In this document: positions 1-6,195 of the stretch, in pieces
Position numbering within the stretch: position 1 is the first letter of the stretch
How the letters are laid out: each line of letters starts with the position of its first letter
Origin: CAYLLE01 sp964384485
Lineage (GTDB): Bacteria; Spirochaetota; Spirochaetia; CAYLLE01
Length of the DNA: 15,137 bases
Assembly (NCBI GenBank): GCA_964384485.1
Contig: CAYLLE010000091.1
Span: forward strand, 1-15,137
Direction: 5' to 3'
Translations under genes and position numbers: made by a program
Notes under the pieces: model-generated
Told to the model about the DNA's origin: nothing
Seen by the model: the letters and a program-made list of their open reading frames with translations, nothing else
Database searches by the model: none

Positions 1-2
1 CC

Positions 3-383
3 TTTTTAATTCATTTACTCAGTCGCTATGGAAAAACAAACGAAAAGATTCTTTCGCCAAAAAAAATCTATTGCAGTGATTTGGGAATTAAGTACAGTTT
101 TACGGGATTAAGAGATCTGGGTAGTTATTTTGAAAATTATATATACTTAAAGTTAAAACATCATGATATCTACTATTTGTACCAAAATGGTATAGAAATA
201 GATTTTTATTTAAAAGATTTGGATCTATTAGTAGAGTCAAAATATAATTCAGAAATGAATCCAAAACAGAATGAACTATTTCATCATTTTAAAGCGAAAG
301 AAAAATTGTTAATAAATTCAGTTTATAAAGCAGAAGAGTTGCATAGGTTTGAATATTTTGAAAATTATAACGGCAGCCGTTGA
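3..383 (+). CDS. C-terminal part of a DUF4143-type AAA ATPase (5' end off the window)
   Basis: The frame is open from the left edge to the TGA at 381-383, so the gene starts outside the window; the first in-window start-like codon (TTG at 81) is internal. The visible part shows the DUF4143 pattern: SPKKIYCSDLGI, then LGSYFENYIYLKLK, then EIDFYLKD and LLVESKYN. The D of EIDF and the ExK of VESKY fit the PD-(D/E)xK-like core of this domain. Full-length members carry an N-terminal P-loop ATPase of the ORC/STAND-like group and are about 380-450 residues; their biological role is poorly known, and many sit in mobile or defence regions. The stretch is much more AT-rich than the genes to its right, which suggests separate acquisition. 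The family call is fairly sure; the function is unknown. Confidence 0.75.
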   Translation, partial: FLIHLLSRYGKTNEKILSPKKIYCSDLGIKYSFTGLRDLGSYFENYIYLKLKHHDIYYLYQNGIEIDFYLKDLDLLVESKYNSEMNPKQNELFHHFKAKEKLLINSVYKAEELHRFEYFENYNGSR

Positions 384-494
384 TTGTTAAATACACGGAA
401 TTGCTGCCGTCCAATAATCCCGTCAATCCGGTTCAAACTGACCGGTTTCAATTGCCATTTTTCCGCGAAAAAAAATATGCGGCAATTCCCGGTC
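370..494. repeat. Degenerate copies of a dispersed GCAGCAATTCCCGG repeat, with an inverted pair
   Basis: ACGGCAGC at 370-377 (overlapping the end of the DUF4143 gene) is exactly inverted as GCTGCCGT at 403-410. The segment 396-410 reads, on the - strand, ACGGCAGCAATTCCG, and 479-494 reads GCGGCAATTCCCGGTC. Both match the motif of the palindromic element at 2838-2942. No T-run follows the inverted pair, so it is not an obvious terminator. I see no gene between 384 and 570. Confidence 0.5.
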
Positions 495-573
495 CCCCCG
501 TTCGCCAATTAGATCGATTCAGAAACATGTATCCAGCAGCACTACTCATCCCCCGAAATAACAGCCAAATGCA

Positions 574-610
574 TCGACATGTGTAACGTTTTACGATATA
601 TTTATCGATA
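574..610 (+). promoter_or_regulatory. Promoter and inverted-repeat operator of the vapBC pair
   Basis: TCGACA at 574-579 (5/6 match to a sigma70 -35 box) is followed after exactly 17 bp by TATATT at 597-602 (5/6 match to a -10 box). An inverted repeat CGATA-tatt-TATCG (594-607) lies over the -10 box, where a VapB or VapBC dimer could autorepress. The predicted transcript would start near 609, only about 12 nt before the ATG and close to the AGGAGG at 610-615. This was read by eye and is not tested. Confidence 0.5.
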
Positions 611-620
611 GGAGGAGAAT

Positions 621-824
621 ATGAATGTAAAAGTATCTCCCAAATTCCAAGTAGTCATTCCCAAGGAAATTCGTTCGGCCTTAGGGATTCGGGCCGGGAT
701 GGAAGTCACAGTGTTTCAGTATTTAGACCGGATTGAGTATATTCCAATTCAGCCCATATCTTCTCTTCGCGGATTTGTGAAGGGAATCGACACAACCGTT
801 GAACGGGAGGAAGACCGGGTATGA
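621..824 (+). CDS. vapB: AbrB/MazE-type antitoxin (VapB)
   Basis: A 67-residue swapped-hairpin AbrB-fold protein. The N-terminus has the family signature VKVSPKFQVVIPKEIRSALGIRAG (first 20 residues of it at positions 3-22), in which the strand-turn-KEIR helix dimerises and binds DNA. The acidic C-terminal tail (EREEDRV) would be the part that neutralises the toxin. An ideal ribosome site AGGAGG (610-615) stands 5 nt before the ATG. Its stop overlaps the start of the PIN gene in an ATGA arrangement, so the two are translationally coupled, as usual for VapBC. It probably represses its own promoter through the inverted repeat just upstream. Confidence 0.9.
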   Translation: MNVKVSPKFQVVIPKEIRSALGIRAGMEVTVFQYLDRIEYIPIQPISSLRGFVKGIDTTVEREEDRV

Positions 825-1195
825 ATCTGGTCGATTCTTGCGGTTGGATCGAATATTTCTCAGATTCCCCGAATGCCGATTTTTATGCTGATGCGATCGA
901 AGATATCGATGAACTTATTGTTCCGACAGTGTGCATAGCTGAAGTGTTTAAAAAGCTGTACATAACCGTGAATGAAAATAGTGCGTTGATTGCAATTGCC
1001 CATATGCGACAGGGGAAAACTATTCCCTTAACTGATAGTATTGCCCTGGCTGCCGCTACCTTCGGTATAGATGAAAAACTTCCCTTTGCCGAAAGCGTGA
1101 TATATGCCACCGGAATCATTTCCAAGGCACGAATTTTGACCCAGGACAGGTATTTTAAAGGGCTTGAAGGAATCCAGTTTTTAGATATTTCATAA
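821..1195 (+). CDS. vapC: PIN-domain ribonuclease toxin (VapC)
   Basis: A 124-residue single PIN domain, normal length for VapC, expected to be a Mg-dependent endoribonuclease held inactive by the upstream VapB. The acidic residues are visible in order: D5 (NLVDSCGW), E41 (IAEVFKK), D72 (LTDSIALAAA) and D109 (LTQDRYF). At the position usually written LP..ADS.IYAT the sequence is LPFAESVIYAT, so the third metal ligand is E91 rather than D. That is conservative and may still bind metal, but it is worth noting. Its ATG overlaps the vapB stop (ATGA at 821-824) and GGGAGG at 805-810 can serve as ribosome site. The RNA target cannot be read from sequence. Confidence 0.88.
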   Translation: MNLVDSCGWIEYFSDSPNADFYADAIEDIDELIVPTVCIAEVFKKLYITVNENSALIAIAHMRQGKTIPLTDSIALAAATFGIDEKLPFAESVIYATGIISKARILTQDRYFKGLEGIQFLDIS

Positions 1196-1336
1196 GTCTT
1201 AAGTGCTGCTCTCCGACTCCCGTCCCCGGGGAGAATATCATATCCCTCGCAGGCAAACTTCAGGAAACATCAATTGTAGAATCAGATCCCTGATATACTC
1301 AAATGTCTTCAAATACTGCCGAAAGCTTTGAATTAG

Positions 1337-1436
1337 NNNNNNNNNNNNNNNNNNNNNNNNNNNNNNNNNNNNNNNNNNNNNNNNNNNNNNNNNNNNNNNN
1401 NNNNNNNNNNNNNNNNNNNNNNNNNNNNNNNNNNNN
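1337..1436. other. Assembly gap of exactly 100 N inside hipA
   Basis: One hundred unknown bases, the conventional placeholder length, so the true distance is probably unknown. The gap removes the part of HipA following the catalytic N-x-D-D-H-x-x-N loop. Sequence left of it (1238-1336) has an open - strand frame ending in FPEVCLRGI that could be the HipA C-terminus, but frame continuity across the gap cannot be established. Confidence 0.95.
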
Positions 1437-2444
1437 GCCATCCGAACGGGGTAAGAAGAAACCCATGATTCCTTAAATGATCATCCGTATTTGAAACGGC
1501 AATAGAAAAAACCACCCTCTTCCATAACTGTTTCAGGTCTTCATCGGGCGAGGCCCCGTGGCGGACCAGGAATTCCGCAATTTCTATGTAACTAACGCCG
1601 GCTGCAGCACCCGCTCCGTCGCCGTAACCCAGCATGGTCATGGCCGAAGAGTAATGGATACGTTCCTGCATAGGGAAACGATCAAACCGTTTTGTCAGAA
1701 ACGTATGGTGCCGGCTTGTAAATTTTTCGGCCCGGCAAGCGGACATTTTAATTCCCGCCCTTTGGGCCAGTTCGTGTACAACCATTTCCCACGCACCGGA
1801 ATCTACCTCGTCATTCCTGCCCGGGAATTTTGCAATCCAGAGATGGTTATCAGAATCCCGTACCACCGCCTTCGGTCTTGTCCCGCCAAGCGAAGATCCC
1901 GGGCCCACCAGGAGATTCAGCCATCGTCGATAGGAGCTGTTTTTCTCGGCATCTTCCCCTTCAAGCTTCAGGCTGGCATTTTCCAGTTCCCGGATAGAGG
2001 TCCAGGGCGGCGATGCAAAGGTGTGGTTGTTGTCAAGGAACTCACTATTTTTTTCGGTTTTGTATCTCAGTCCCCCCATTCTGCTTCCGTCATACACTCC
2101 CAGCAGAAAATCTGATTCGAAAAGCCTTTTTGCAGCCTGCCATGCGCCCGGGCATCAAAAGCTTCCCTTCTTTTTATCAGCATCCTTCCCCATCTGTCCG
2201 GGGCGGAATCGGTAAAGAGACCGAAATTCGGTTTTTCATCATACACATATTGAGGTCCTGAATAAAACTGCAGGCCGGGGTCTAGCAAAACTCTTTCCCG
2301 GGATTCAAGCCACGAATCATCATATTCAAAACTGAAAATTTCCTTCCCCCGGCTTTCCGATACCGAGAGTATTCCCATCAATTCTGCCTCCGGCATACCT
2401 TCCCAATGAGCGTAGACATATATCTTTTTATGCTGTTCTGCCAC
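1437..2444 (-). pseudogene. hipA: HipA-type serine/threonine kinase, frameshifted and interrupted by the gap
   Basis: Two - strand frames together encode one HipA. The N-terminal part (GTG start at 2444, AAAGGA upstream) contains FSFEYDDSWL, LLDPGL and LFTDSAPDRWGRMLIKRREA, the HipA N-terminal domain. In the frame it starts in, it runs to a stop near 2067. The other frame picks up exactly where homology demands, with LFESDFLLGVYDGSRMGGLRY, then the glycine-rich nucleotide loop SSLGGTRPKA (around 1866-1897), the ATP-contacting lysine in WIAKFP, and the catalytic loop NTDDHLRNHG (1461-1490). One added A in the A5 run (T5 at 2127-2131 on the + strand) restores a continuous HipA. HipA kinases phosphorylate targets such as GltX and are neutralised by HipB. 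If the shift is real, no full-length toxin is made; if it is a sequencing error, the gene may be intact. The C-terminus lies in or past the N gap. Confidence 0.85.
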
Positions 2445-2751
2445 GGTTTTTCCTTTTCGGGGCCCGTCGGCCGCTCAGTAATTCGGCGTCCTGCAATTTA
2501 CGGCCCAGTATATCATCAGCCGCCATCTTGAGGATATCTTCGTCCAGCCCGAGGACAAACAGGAACTGCAGGTACGAGCCGATGGAAACAGAGGCTGAAC
2601 CCCTTTCCATAGCGCTAATAGTTGACCGGCTTAAGCCCGCCCGTTCGGCCACCTGCTCCATCGAGAGCTTTCGCCTCAACCTGGCAGCCTTCAAGTTTTC
2701 GCCGAATACAGAAAGATTTCTTTCAACCCTAGGAAACAGTTTTTGCCGCAT
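2428..2751 (-). CDS. hipB: HipB-like XRE-family antitoxin and repressor
   Basis: About 107 residues with a central XRE helix-turn-helix: FGENLKAARLRRKLSMEQVA, then ERAGLSRSTISAMERGSASV, ending in a lysine/arginine-rich tail. It precedes hipA and overlaps its GTG start by 17 nt, the usual HipBA layout in which HipB binds HipA and represses the operon. I place the start at the ATG 2751-2749 rather than the ATG seven codons upstream (2772), because a good promoter with TATAAT at 2762-2767 covers that upstream codon. The resulting mRNA would be nearly leaderless, and no Shine-Dalgarno is visible before either ATG. Confidence 0.82.
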   Translation of the reverse strand: MRQKLFPRVERNLSVFGENLKAARLRRKLSMEQVAERAGLSRSTISAMERGSASVSIGSYLQFLFVLGLDEDILKMAADDILGRKLQDAELLSGRRAPKRKNRGRTA

Positions 2752-2804
2752 AATGTCTATTATTATACACATTTAAGCGATTAACGTCTATTATTATGAG
2801 CATT
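2751..2804 (-). promoter_or_regulatory. hipBA promoter overlapped by two 23-nt direct repeats (candidate HipB operators)
   Basis: On the + strand TAATGTCTATTATTATACAC (2751-2770, continuing with ATT) is repeated as TAACGTCTATTATTATGAGC (2782-2801, continuing with ATT): 19 of 23 positions match, offset 31 bp, about three helical turns. Read on the - strand, the second copy contains TAGACG (2785-2790, 4/6 to -35) and the first contains a perfect TATAAT (2762-2767), separated by 17 bp. Binding at both copies would cover both promoter boxes, a simple autorepression design. The direct, not inverted, orientation is unlike the classic E. coli HipB palindrome. Confidence 0.55.
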
Positions 2805-2837
2805 AAAAACAATAGAGCAGTATGCAAGATTATCCTT

Positions 2838-2942
2838 CCGGTGCAGCAATTCCCGGTCAACCCGATCTAAATTTATATATTATATGAAATTATGGCCTTT
2901 TCTTAATCACAGAAGGAGTTGACCGGGATTTGCTGCTTCCGG
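2838..2942. repeat. Palindromic repeat element of about 105 bp
   Basis: The left arm 2838-2861 (CCGGTGCAGCAATTCCCGGT, continuing CAAC) is inverted as the right arm 2918-2942 with one inserted base and one or two substitutions. Between the arms lies AT-rich DNA containing TTTATATATTATATGAAATT. Related single arms occur at 396-410, 479-494, 3511-3532 and 8110-8125. It resembles a small non-coding palindromic repeat (REP or MITE-like). It sits at the 3' end of a truncated methyltransferase region, so it may have taken part in that truncation. Confidence 0.6.
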
Positions 2943-3123
2943 TGTAATCAGGATACCAGTATGTTTCAACCATTACTTCCGCTTCGCATCCCTGCTCTTT
3001 ATAACGTTCGAACAACCATTTACGTACAGTATCAGGGTTATAATCCCCCCTTTTGCTACTTCTTCCGGAAAAATACCGTTCTCCCAGGGATAAAACTTTT
3101 AAGTGTCGAACGGGAATTGGTTT
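2890..3123 (-). pseudogene. Unidentified coding remnant downstream of the truncated methyltransferase
   Basis: An open - strand frame of 77 codons follows a stop at 3124-3126 and ends in TAA at 2890-2892. It overlaps the end of the methyltransferase fragment in another frame. Its middle reads like real protein, with RGDYNPDTVRKWLFERYKEQ followed by GCEAEVMVETYWYPDY, while the last residues are encoded by the palindromic repeat. There is no start codon or ribosome site in a sensible place. It may be the C-terminus of the same or of a different gene joined by deletion. I do not recognise the family. Confidence 0.35.
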
Positions 3124-3467
3124 TCATAGTTGATGAAATCCCCCACTTCGTAGCGTATTCTAACCCCTGCGTGCTTGGCCAATTCCAGAGCATACTTGCG
3201 GTTTTCTGCCGAGATATCAATAATAGTCACCTCAGCGCCGAGCAGTGCTAAAGGAACAGCCTTCCTGCCGTTTGATCCGAGGGCATTAAGAATTTTCTTG
3301 TCTTTCACTTCCGTAAAAAGGCCGGCATACCGCTCATTAATATTTCCCGCTGAACTGCTTCGGAGTTTTGCCGCGTACTCTTTCGGCGTTCCGTTATACA
3401 TATTCCAGAACTCGTATGCCCGGTAATTCCAGGCCTTTTTGTTTTTTTGACTTTGGTTGATTTTCAT
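3099..3467 (-). pseudogene. N-terminal third of a class I SAM-dependent methyltransferase
   Basis: 122 residues beginning KINQSQKNKKAWNYRAYEFW, a typical opening of a clostridial/bacillar methyltransferase family of about 240-260 residues. The SAM-binding motif I is present as ILNALGSNGRKAVPLALLGA with the acidic motif II residue in EVTIIDIS, and a post-II segment VGDFINYENQFPFD. Translation then stops where the family normally continues into a hydrophobic strand (FDIVYxEGG). The catalytic half is missing, so the product is presumably inactive. A ribosome site (AAGGGG) precedes the ATG at 3467. The substrate is unknown. Confidence 0.7.
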
Positions 3468-3510
3468 GGTAGTACCCCTTGAAATAGTCTATAGACAGGA
3501 AACCATATCA

Positions 3511-3532
3511 GCGGCAGCAATTCCCCATCAAC
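3511..3532. repeat. Single arm of the dispersed repeat
   Basis: GCGGCAGCAATTCCCCATCA (3511-3530, then AC) shares the GCAGCAATTCCC core and the terminal TCAAC with the palindromic element at 2838-2942. A 10-bp perfect palindrome GTCTATAGAC lies just upstream at 3487-3496. Confidence 0.5.
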
Positions 3533-3646
3533 TCTCTGTGTGATTTTTATCATATTGTTTATTTAAAGTTGATTAAGGAAGTTCTAAATAGGACATCTGT
3601 ATCTATTGCGGGATTCAAAAATATGTTCCTGCAATGGGGGATTTTA

Positions 3647-3679
3647 TTTACGGTTAACGGAGTACTCGGTATAATACCG
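3647..3679 (+). promoter_or_regulatory. Candidate promoter of the GH3-sulfatase operon with palindrome over the -10 box
   Basis: TTTACG (3647-3652, 4/6 to -35) and a perfect TATAAT (3670-3675) are separated by 17 bp. The -10 box is the centre of a 13-bp palindrome CGGTATAATACCG (3667-3679), a plausible repressor site. The predicted start near 3682 would give a leader of about 90 nt before the GTG at 3773. Confidence 0.4.
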
Positions 3680-3772
3680 GTTATAGTAACAACACCGTTG
3701 AAATTACTGTTCATAGACACAGCCAATCGAAATTTATAAAATGAAAAAAACACTTTTAAAAAAGGAATCAGC

Positions 3773-6181
3773 GTGAACAGATGGCAGAGACTAAGATATC
3801 AACCTAATTTACCATTAGGTGCGGACGGGAAAAGGAAAACAGCATCCAGAGAACATAGGAACTTATCAAAGAACGCGGCTAAGGAAGGGATGGTACTGCT
3901 GAAGAACAGTCAGCACGTGCTGCCGTTACCCGCAGGCTCAAAAGTCGCTTTATTCGGAAAAGGTTCCTTCGATTATGTTAAGGGCGGCGGCGGAAGCGGT
4001 GATGTAACGGTTGAGTATACCGTCAATCTGTATGAGGGAATGAAGGCATTGCAGGACCGGGTAAGTGTTTTTGAACCGGTTTCGGACTTTTACCGTGAAA
4101 ATGTTAATCAGCAGTACGCCGGCGGTGCCGTACCGGGAATGACGGAAGAACCTTCTATTCCCGAAAATCTTTTAACCGCGAGCAGAGCATTTACGGATAC
4201 TGCCGTTATATCGATCAGCAGATACTCAGGAGAAGGCTGGGACCGCAAAGGTATGGATGACAAAAACGATCAAACCAAGGACGGTCTGTCTCAAAGAGCC
4301 GACGAATTGTTTGAGAGCAGTGATTTCTATTTAACGAAAAAAGAAACCGAAATGGTTAATCAGGTTAAGGACAACTTCTCAAAGGTGATTGTGGTATTGA
4401 ACGTGGGCGGTATGGTGGATACCAGCTGGTTCGCGGAAGATGACGGAATCCAGGCCGTTCTGATGGTCTGGCAGGGAGGCATGGAAGGCGGAACCGCGGC
4501 CGCGGAGCTTCTGTGCGGCATCGGGAATCCTTCGGGAAAATTATCGGATACCTTCGCGGATAAACTGGAAAACTATCCGTCTACTCATAATTTTCATGAA
4601 TCAGATATGTACGTAGATTATACGGAAGATATTTATGTGGGATACCGTTATTTTGAAACTATTCCCGAAGCTGCTGATCATGTGGTTTATCCCTTCGGAT
4701 ACGGGATGTCATACACGACTTTCAGCTGGTCCGTAGTTTCCGCTGCCCTTCATGACGGGATTGTGCGGGTAAGCGTTAATGTAACGAACACCGGACAAAT
4801 GGAAGGGAAAGAAGTCATCCAGCTTTATTTCGGCGCTCCCCAGGGTCTTCTCGGAAAACCTGCCAAAACCCTGGCTGCCTTTCAAAAAACCCGGGTACTT
4901 CAGCCGGGAGAAAGCCGGCTTTTAAACCTTGAACTCCGGGTTAATGATATGGCCTCATACGATGATTTAGGTAAAGTTAAAAAATCCGCGTATGTGCTTG
5001 AAAAGGGAGATTATGTTTTCTACGCGGGAACATCAGTACGGGATACCATCAAAATAGATTTTGTCCACACCGAACCGGAGACCAGGATTGTTGAACAGCT
5101 GACAGAAAAGATTGCACCCGCTTCATTAAAGAAAAGGATGCTGGCTGACGGAAAATATGAAACCTTACCGTTAAAAGAGGCTGTTGATCCCGATGAATGC
5201 GGCTTAGAAAAATTGCCGAAGGAAAAAACACAAGGCATTCCTCCTTCCGTAAGAGCTCAGGATAATTCCGATTGGCATAATCCTGAAAGAAAATCCATAT
5301 GTATTCTTGATGAAGCCGCGGACGGTCAAATCACCATAGAAGATTTTCTCTCACAAATGACCGACGAGAAAATCGCCCATCTCTTAGGGGGACAGCCCAA
5401 TACGGGAGTGGCCAACACGTACGGGTTCGGTAACATGCCCGAATACGGAATCCCCAATGTGATGACTGCCGACGGTCCGGCAGGACTTCGGATTCAGCCT
5501 CAATGCGGTGTGAATACCACCGCCTGGCCCTGCGCCACCTTACTGGCCTGCACCTGGAACCCGGAGGTTGTTTACGCGGTGGGAGAAGCCGGGGCGAAGG
5601 AAGTGAAGGAGAACAATATCGCCGTATGGCTGACACCGGCGGTGAACATCCACCGGAGCCCGTTGTGCGGCCGCAACTTTGAATACTATTCGGAAGATCC
5701 CCTGTTGACCGGTAAATTGGCCGGAGCAATGGTTAAAGGAATTCAATCCCAACGCATAGCCGCGTGCGTCAAACATTTTGCCTTGAACAACAAGGAAACC
5801 AATCGGCAGAACAGTGATTCCAGAGTATCCGAACGGGCCTCCCGGGAAATCTATCTGAAAGCCTTTGAAATAATCGTAAAAGAAGCAGATCCTTGGAGCA
5901 TCATGACCTCTTATAACATTATCAACGGTCACCGGGCGTCGGAGTGCAGGGAACTGCTGGAAGATATCTTAAGAACCGAATGGGGATGGAACGGAATGGT
6001 TACCACCGACTGGTGGACGTTCGGAGAACATTATAAGGAAGTCAAAGCGGGAAACGATTTAAAAATGGGACGCGGATTTCCGGATCGAATTTTAAAAGCA
6101 AAGGAATTAGGTCTTGTCTCACGTAAGGAGATGTCCGTCAGCGCCGGGAGAATTCTTGCGCTGATTTTGAAGCTGGACTGA
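3773..6181 (+). CDS. Glycoside hydrolase family 3 with inverted domain order (beta-glucosidase-like)
   Basis: 802 residues, with no signal peptide or membrane segment, so cytoplasmic. The domain order is reversed relative to most GH3 enzymes. The alpha/beta sandwich comes first (about 28-310, opening NLSKNAAKEGMVLLKNSQHV LPL). An FnIII-like domain follows (about 320-420, KEVIQLYFGAP and GKPAKTLAAFQKT), then a linker, then the TIM barrel (about 520-802). The catalytic nucleophile is D746 in MVTTDWW; the likely acid/base is E154 in SGEGWDRKG of the first domain. Barrel substrate-binding motifs DGPAGLR, GRNFEYYSEDP and CVKHFALNNKETNR are all present, so it should be active. GTG start with AAAGGA 7 nt upstream. 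The substrate (glucoside, xyloside, N-acetylhexosaminide) cannot be fixed from sequence. The sulfatase begins 14 nt downstream, suggesting joint action on sulfated oligosaccharides. Confidence 0.92.
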   Translation: MNRWQRLRYQPNLPLGADGKRKTASREHRNLSKNAAKEGMVLLKNSQHVLPLPAGSKVALFGKGSFDYVKGGGGSGDVTVEYTVNLYEGMKALQDRVSVFEPVSDFYRENVNQQYAGGAVPGMTEEPSIPENLLTASRAFTDTAVISISRYSGEGWDRKGMDDKNDQTKDGLSQRADELFESSDFYLTKKETEMVNQVKDNFSKVIVVLNVGGMVDTSWFAEDDGIQAVLMVWQGGMEGGTAAAELLCGIGNPSGKLSDTFADKLENYPSTHNFHESDMYVDYTEDIYVGYRYFETIPEAADHVVYPFGYGMSYTTFSWSVVSAALHDGIVRVSVNVTNTGQMEGKEVIQLYFGAPQGLLGKPAKTLAAFQKTRVLQPGESRLLNLELRVNDMASYDDLGKVKKSAYVLEKGDYVFYAGTSVRDTIKIDFVHTEPETRIVEQLTEKIAPASLKKRMLADGKYETLPLKEAVDPDECGLEKLPKEKTQGIPPSVRAQDNSDWHNPERKSICILDEAADGQITIEDFLSQMTDEKIAHLLGGQPNTGVANTYGFGNMPEYGIPNVMTADGPAGLRIQPQCGVNTTAWPCATLLACTWNPEVVYAVGEAGAKEVKENNIAVWLTPAVNIHRSPLCGRNFEYYSEDPLLTGKLAGAMVKGIQSQRIAACVKHFALNNKETNRQNSDSRVSERASREIYLKAFEIIVKEADPWSIMTSYNIINGHRASECRELLEDILRTEWGWNGMVTTDWWTFGEHYKEVKAGNDLKMGRGFPDRILKAKELGLVSRKEMSVSAGRILALILKLD

Positions 6182-6195
6182 TTAACGGACCGCCC

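Larger units (their letters stand above)
3488..3739 (+). pseudogene. Possible membrane-protein remnant upstream of the GH3 gene
   Basis: A + strand frame open for 83 codons after the TAG at 3485-3487 and ending in TAA at 3737-3739. From about 3563 it reads LKLIKEVLNRTSVSIAGF, then a hydrophobic run ILFTVNGVLGIIPVIVTTPL and KLLFIDTANRNL, which could be one transmembrane segment. There is no good start codon with a ribosome site, and the first third passes through a copy of the dispersed repeat (3511-3532). It may be the tail of a truncated gene or chance. I cannot name a family. The same DNA carries the promoter proposed for the GH3 operon. Confidence 0.25.

Noticed and set aside
380..586. 68-codon + strand frame after the DUF4143 gene
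   Set aside because: It lies across repeat arms, is proline/arginine rich without conserved pattern, and lacks a ribosome site.
1238..1336. Open - strand frame left of the N gap as a sure HipA C-terminus
   Set aside because: Ending in MFPEVCLRGI it shows no clear HipA motif, and frame across the gap is unknowable, so it is mentioned only as a possibility.
1558..2115. Long + strand open frame (185 codons) opposite hipA
   Set aside because: It is antisense to clear HipA kinase motifs, has low-quality composition and no ribosome site; a shadow of the real gene.
2120..2135. Programmed -1 frameshifting as the explanation of split hipA
   Set aside because: No canonical X-XXY-YYZ slippery heptamer is in frame and no strong downstream structure was seen; an indel in a homopolymer is simpler. 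Not fully excluded.
3741..3776. Eleven-codon leader peptide (MKKTLLKKESA) whose TGA overlaps the GH3 GTG
   Set aside because: No ribosome site before it and too short to distinguish from chance; the GTG has its own AAAGGA.
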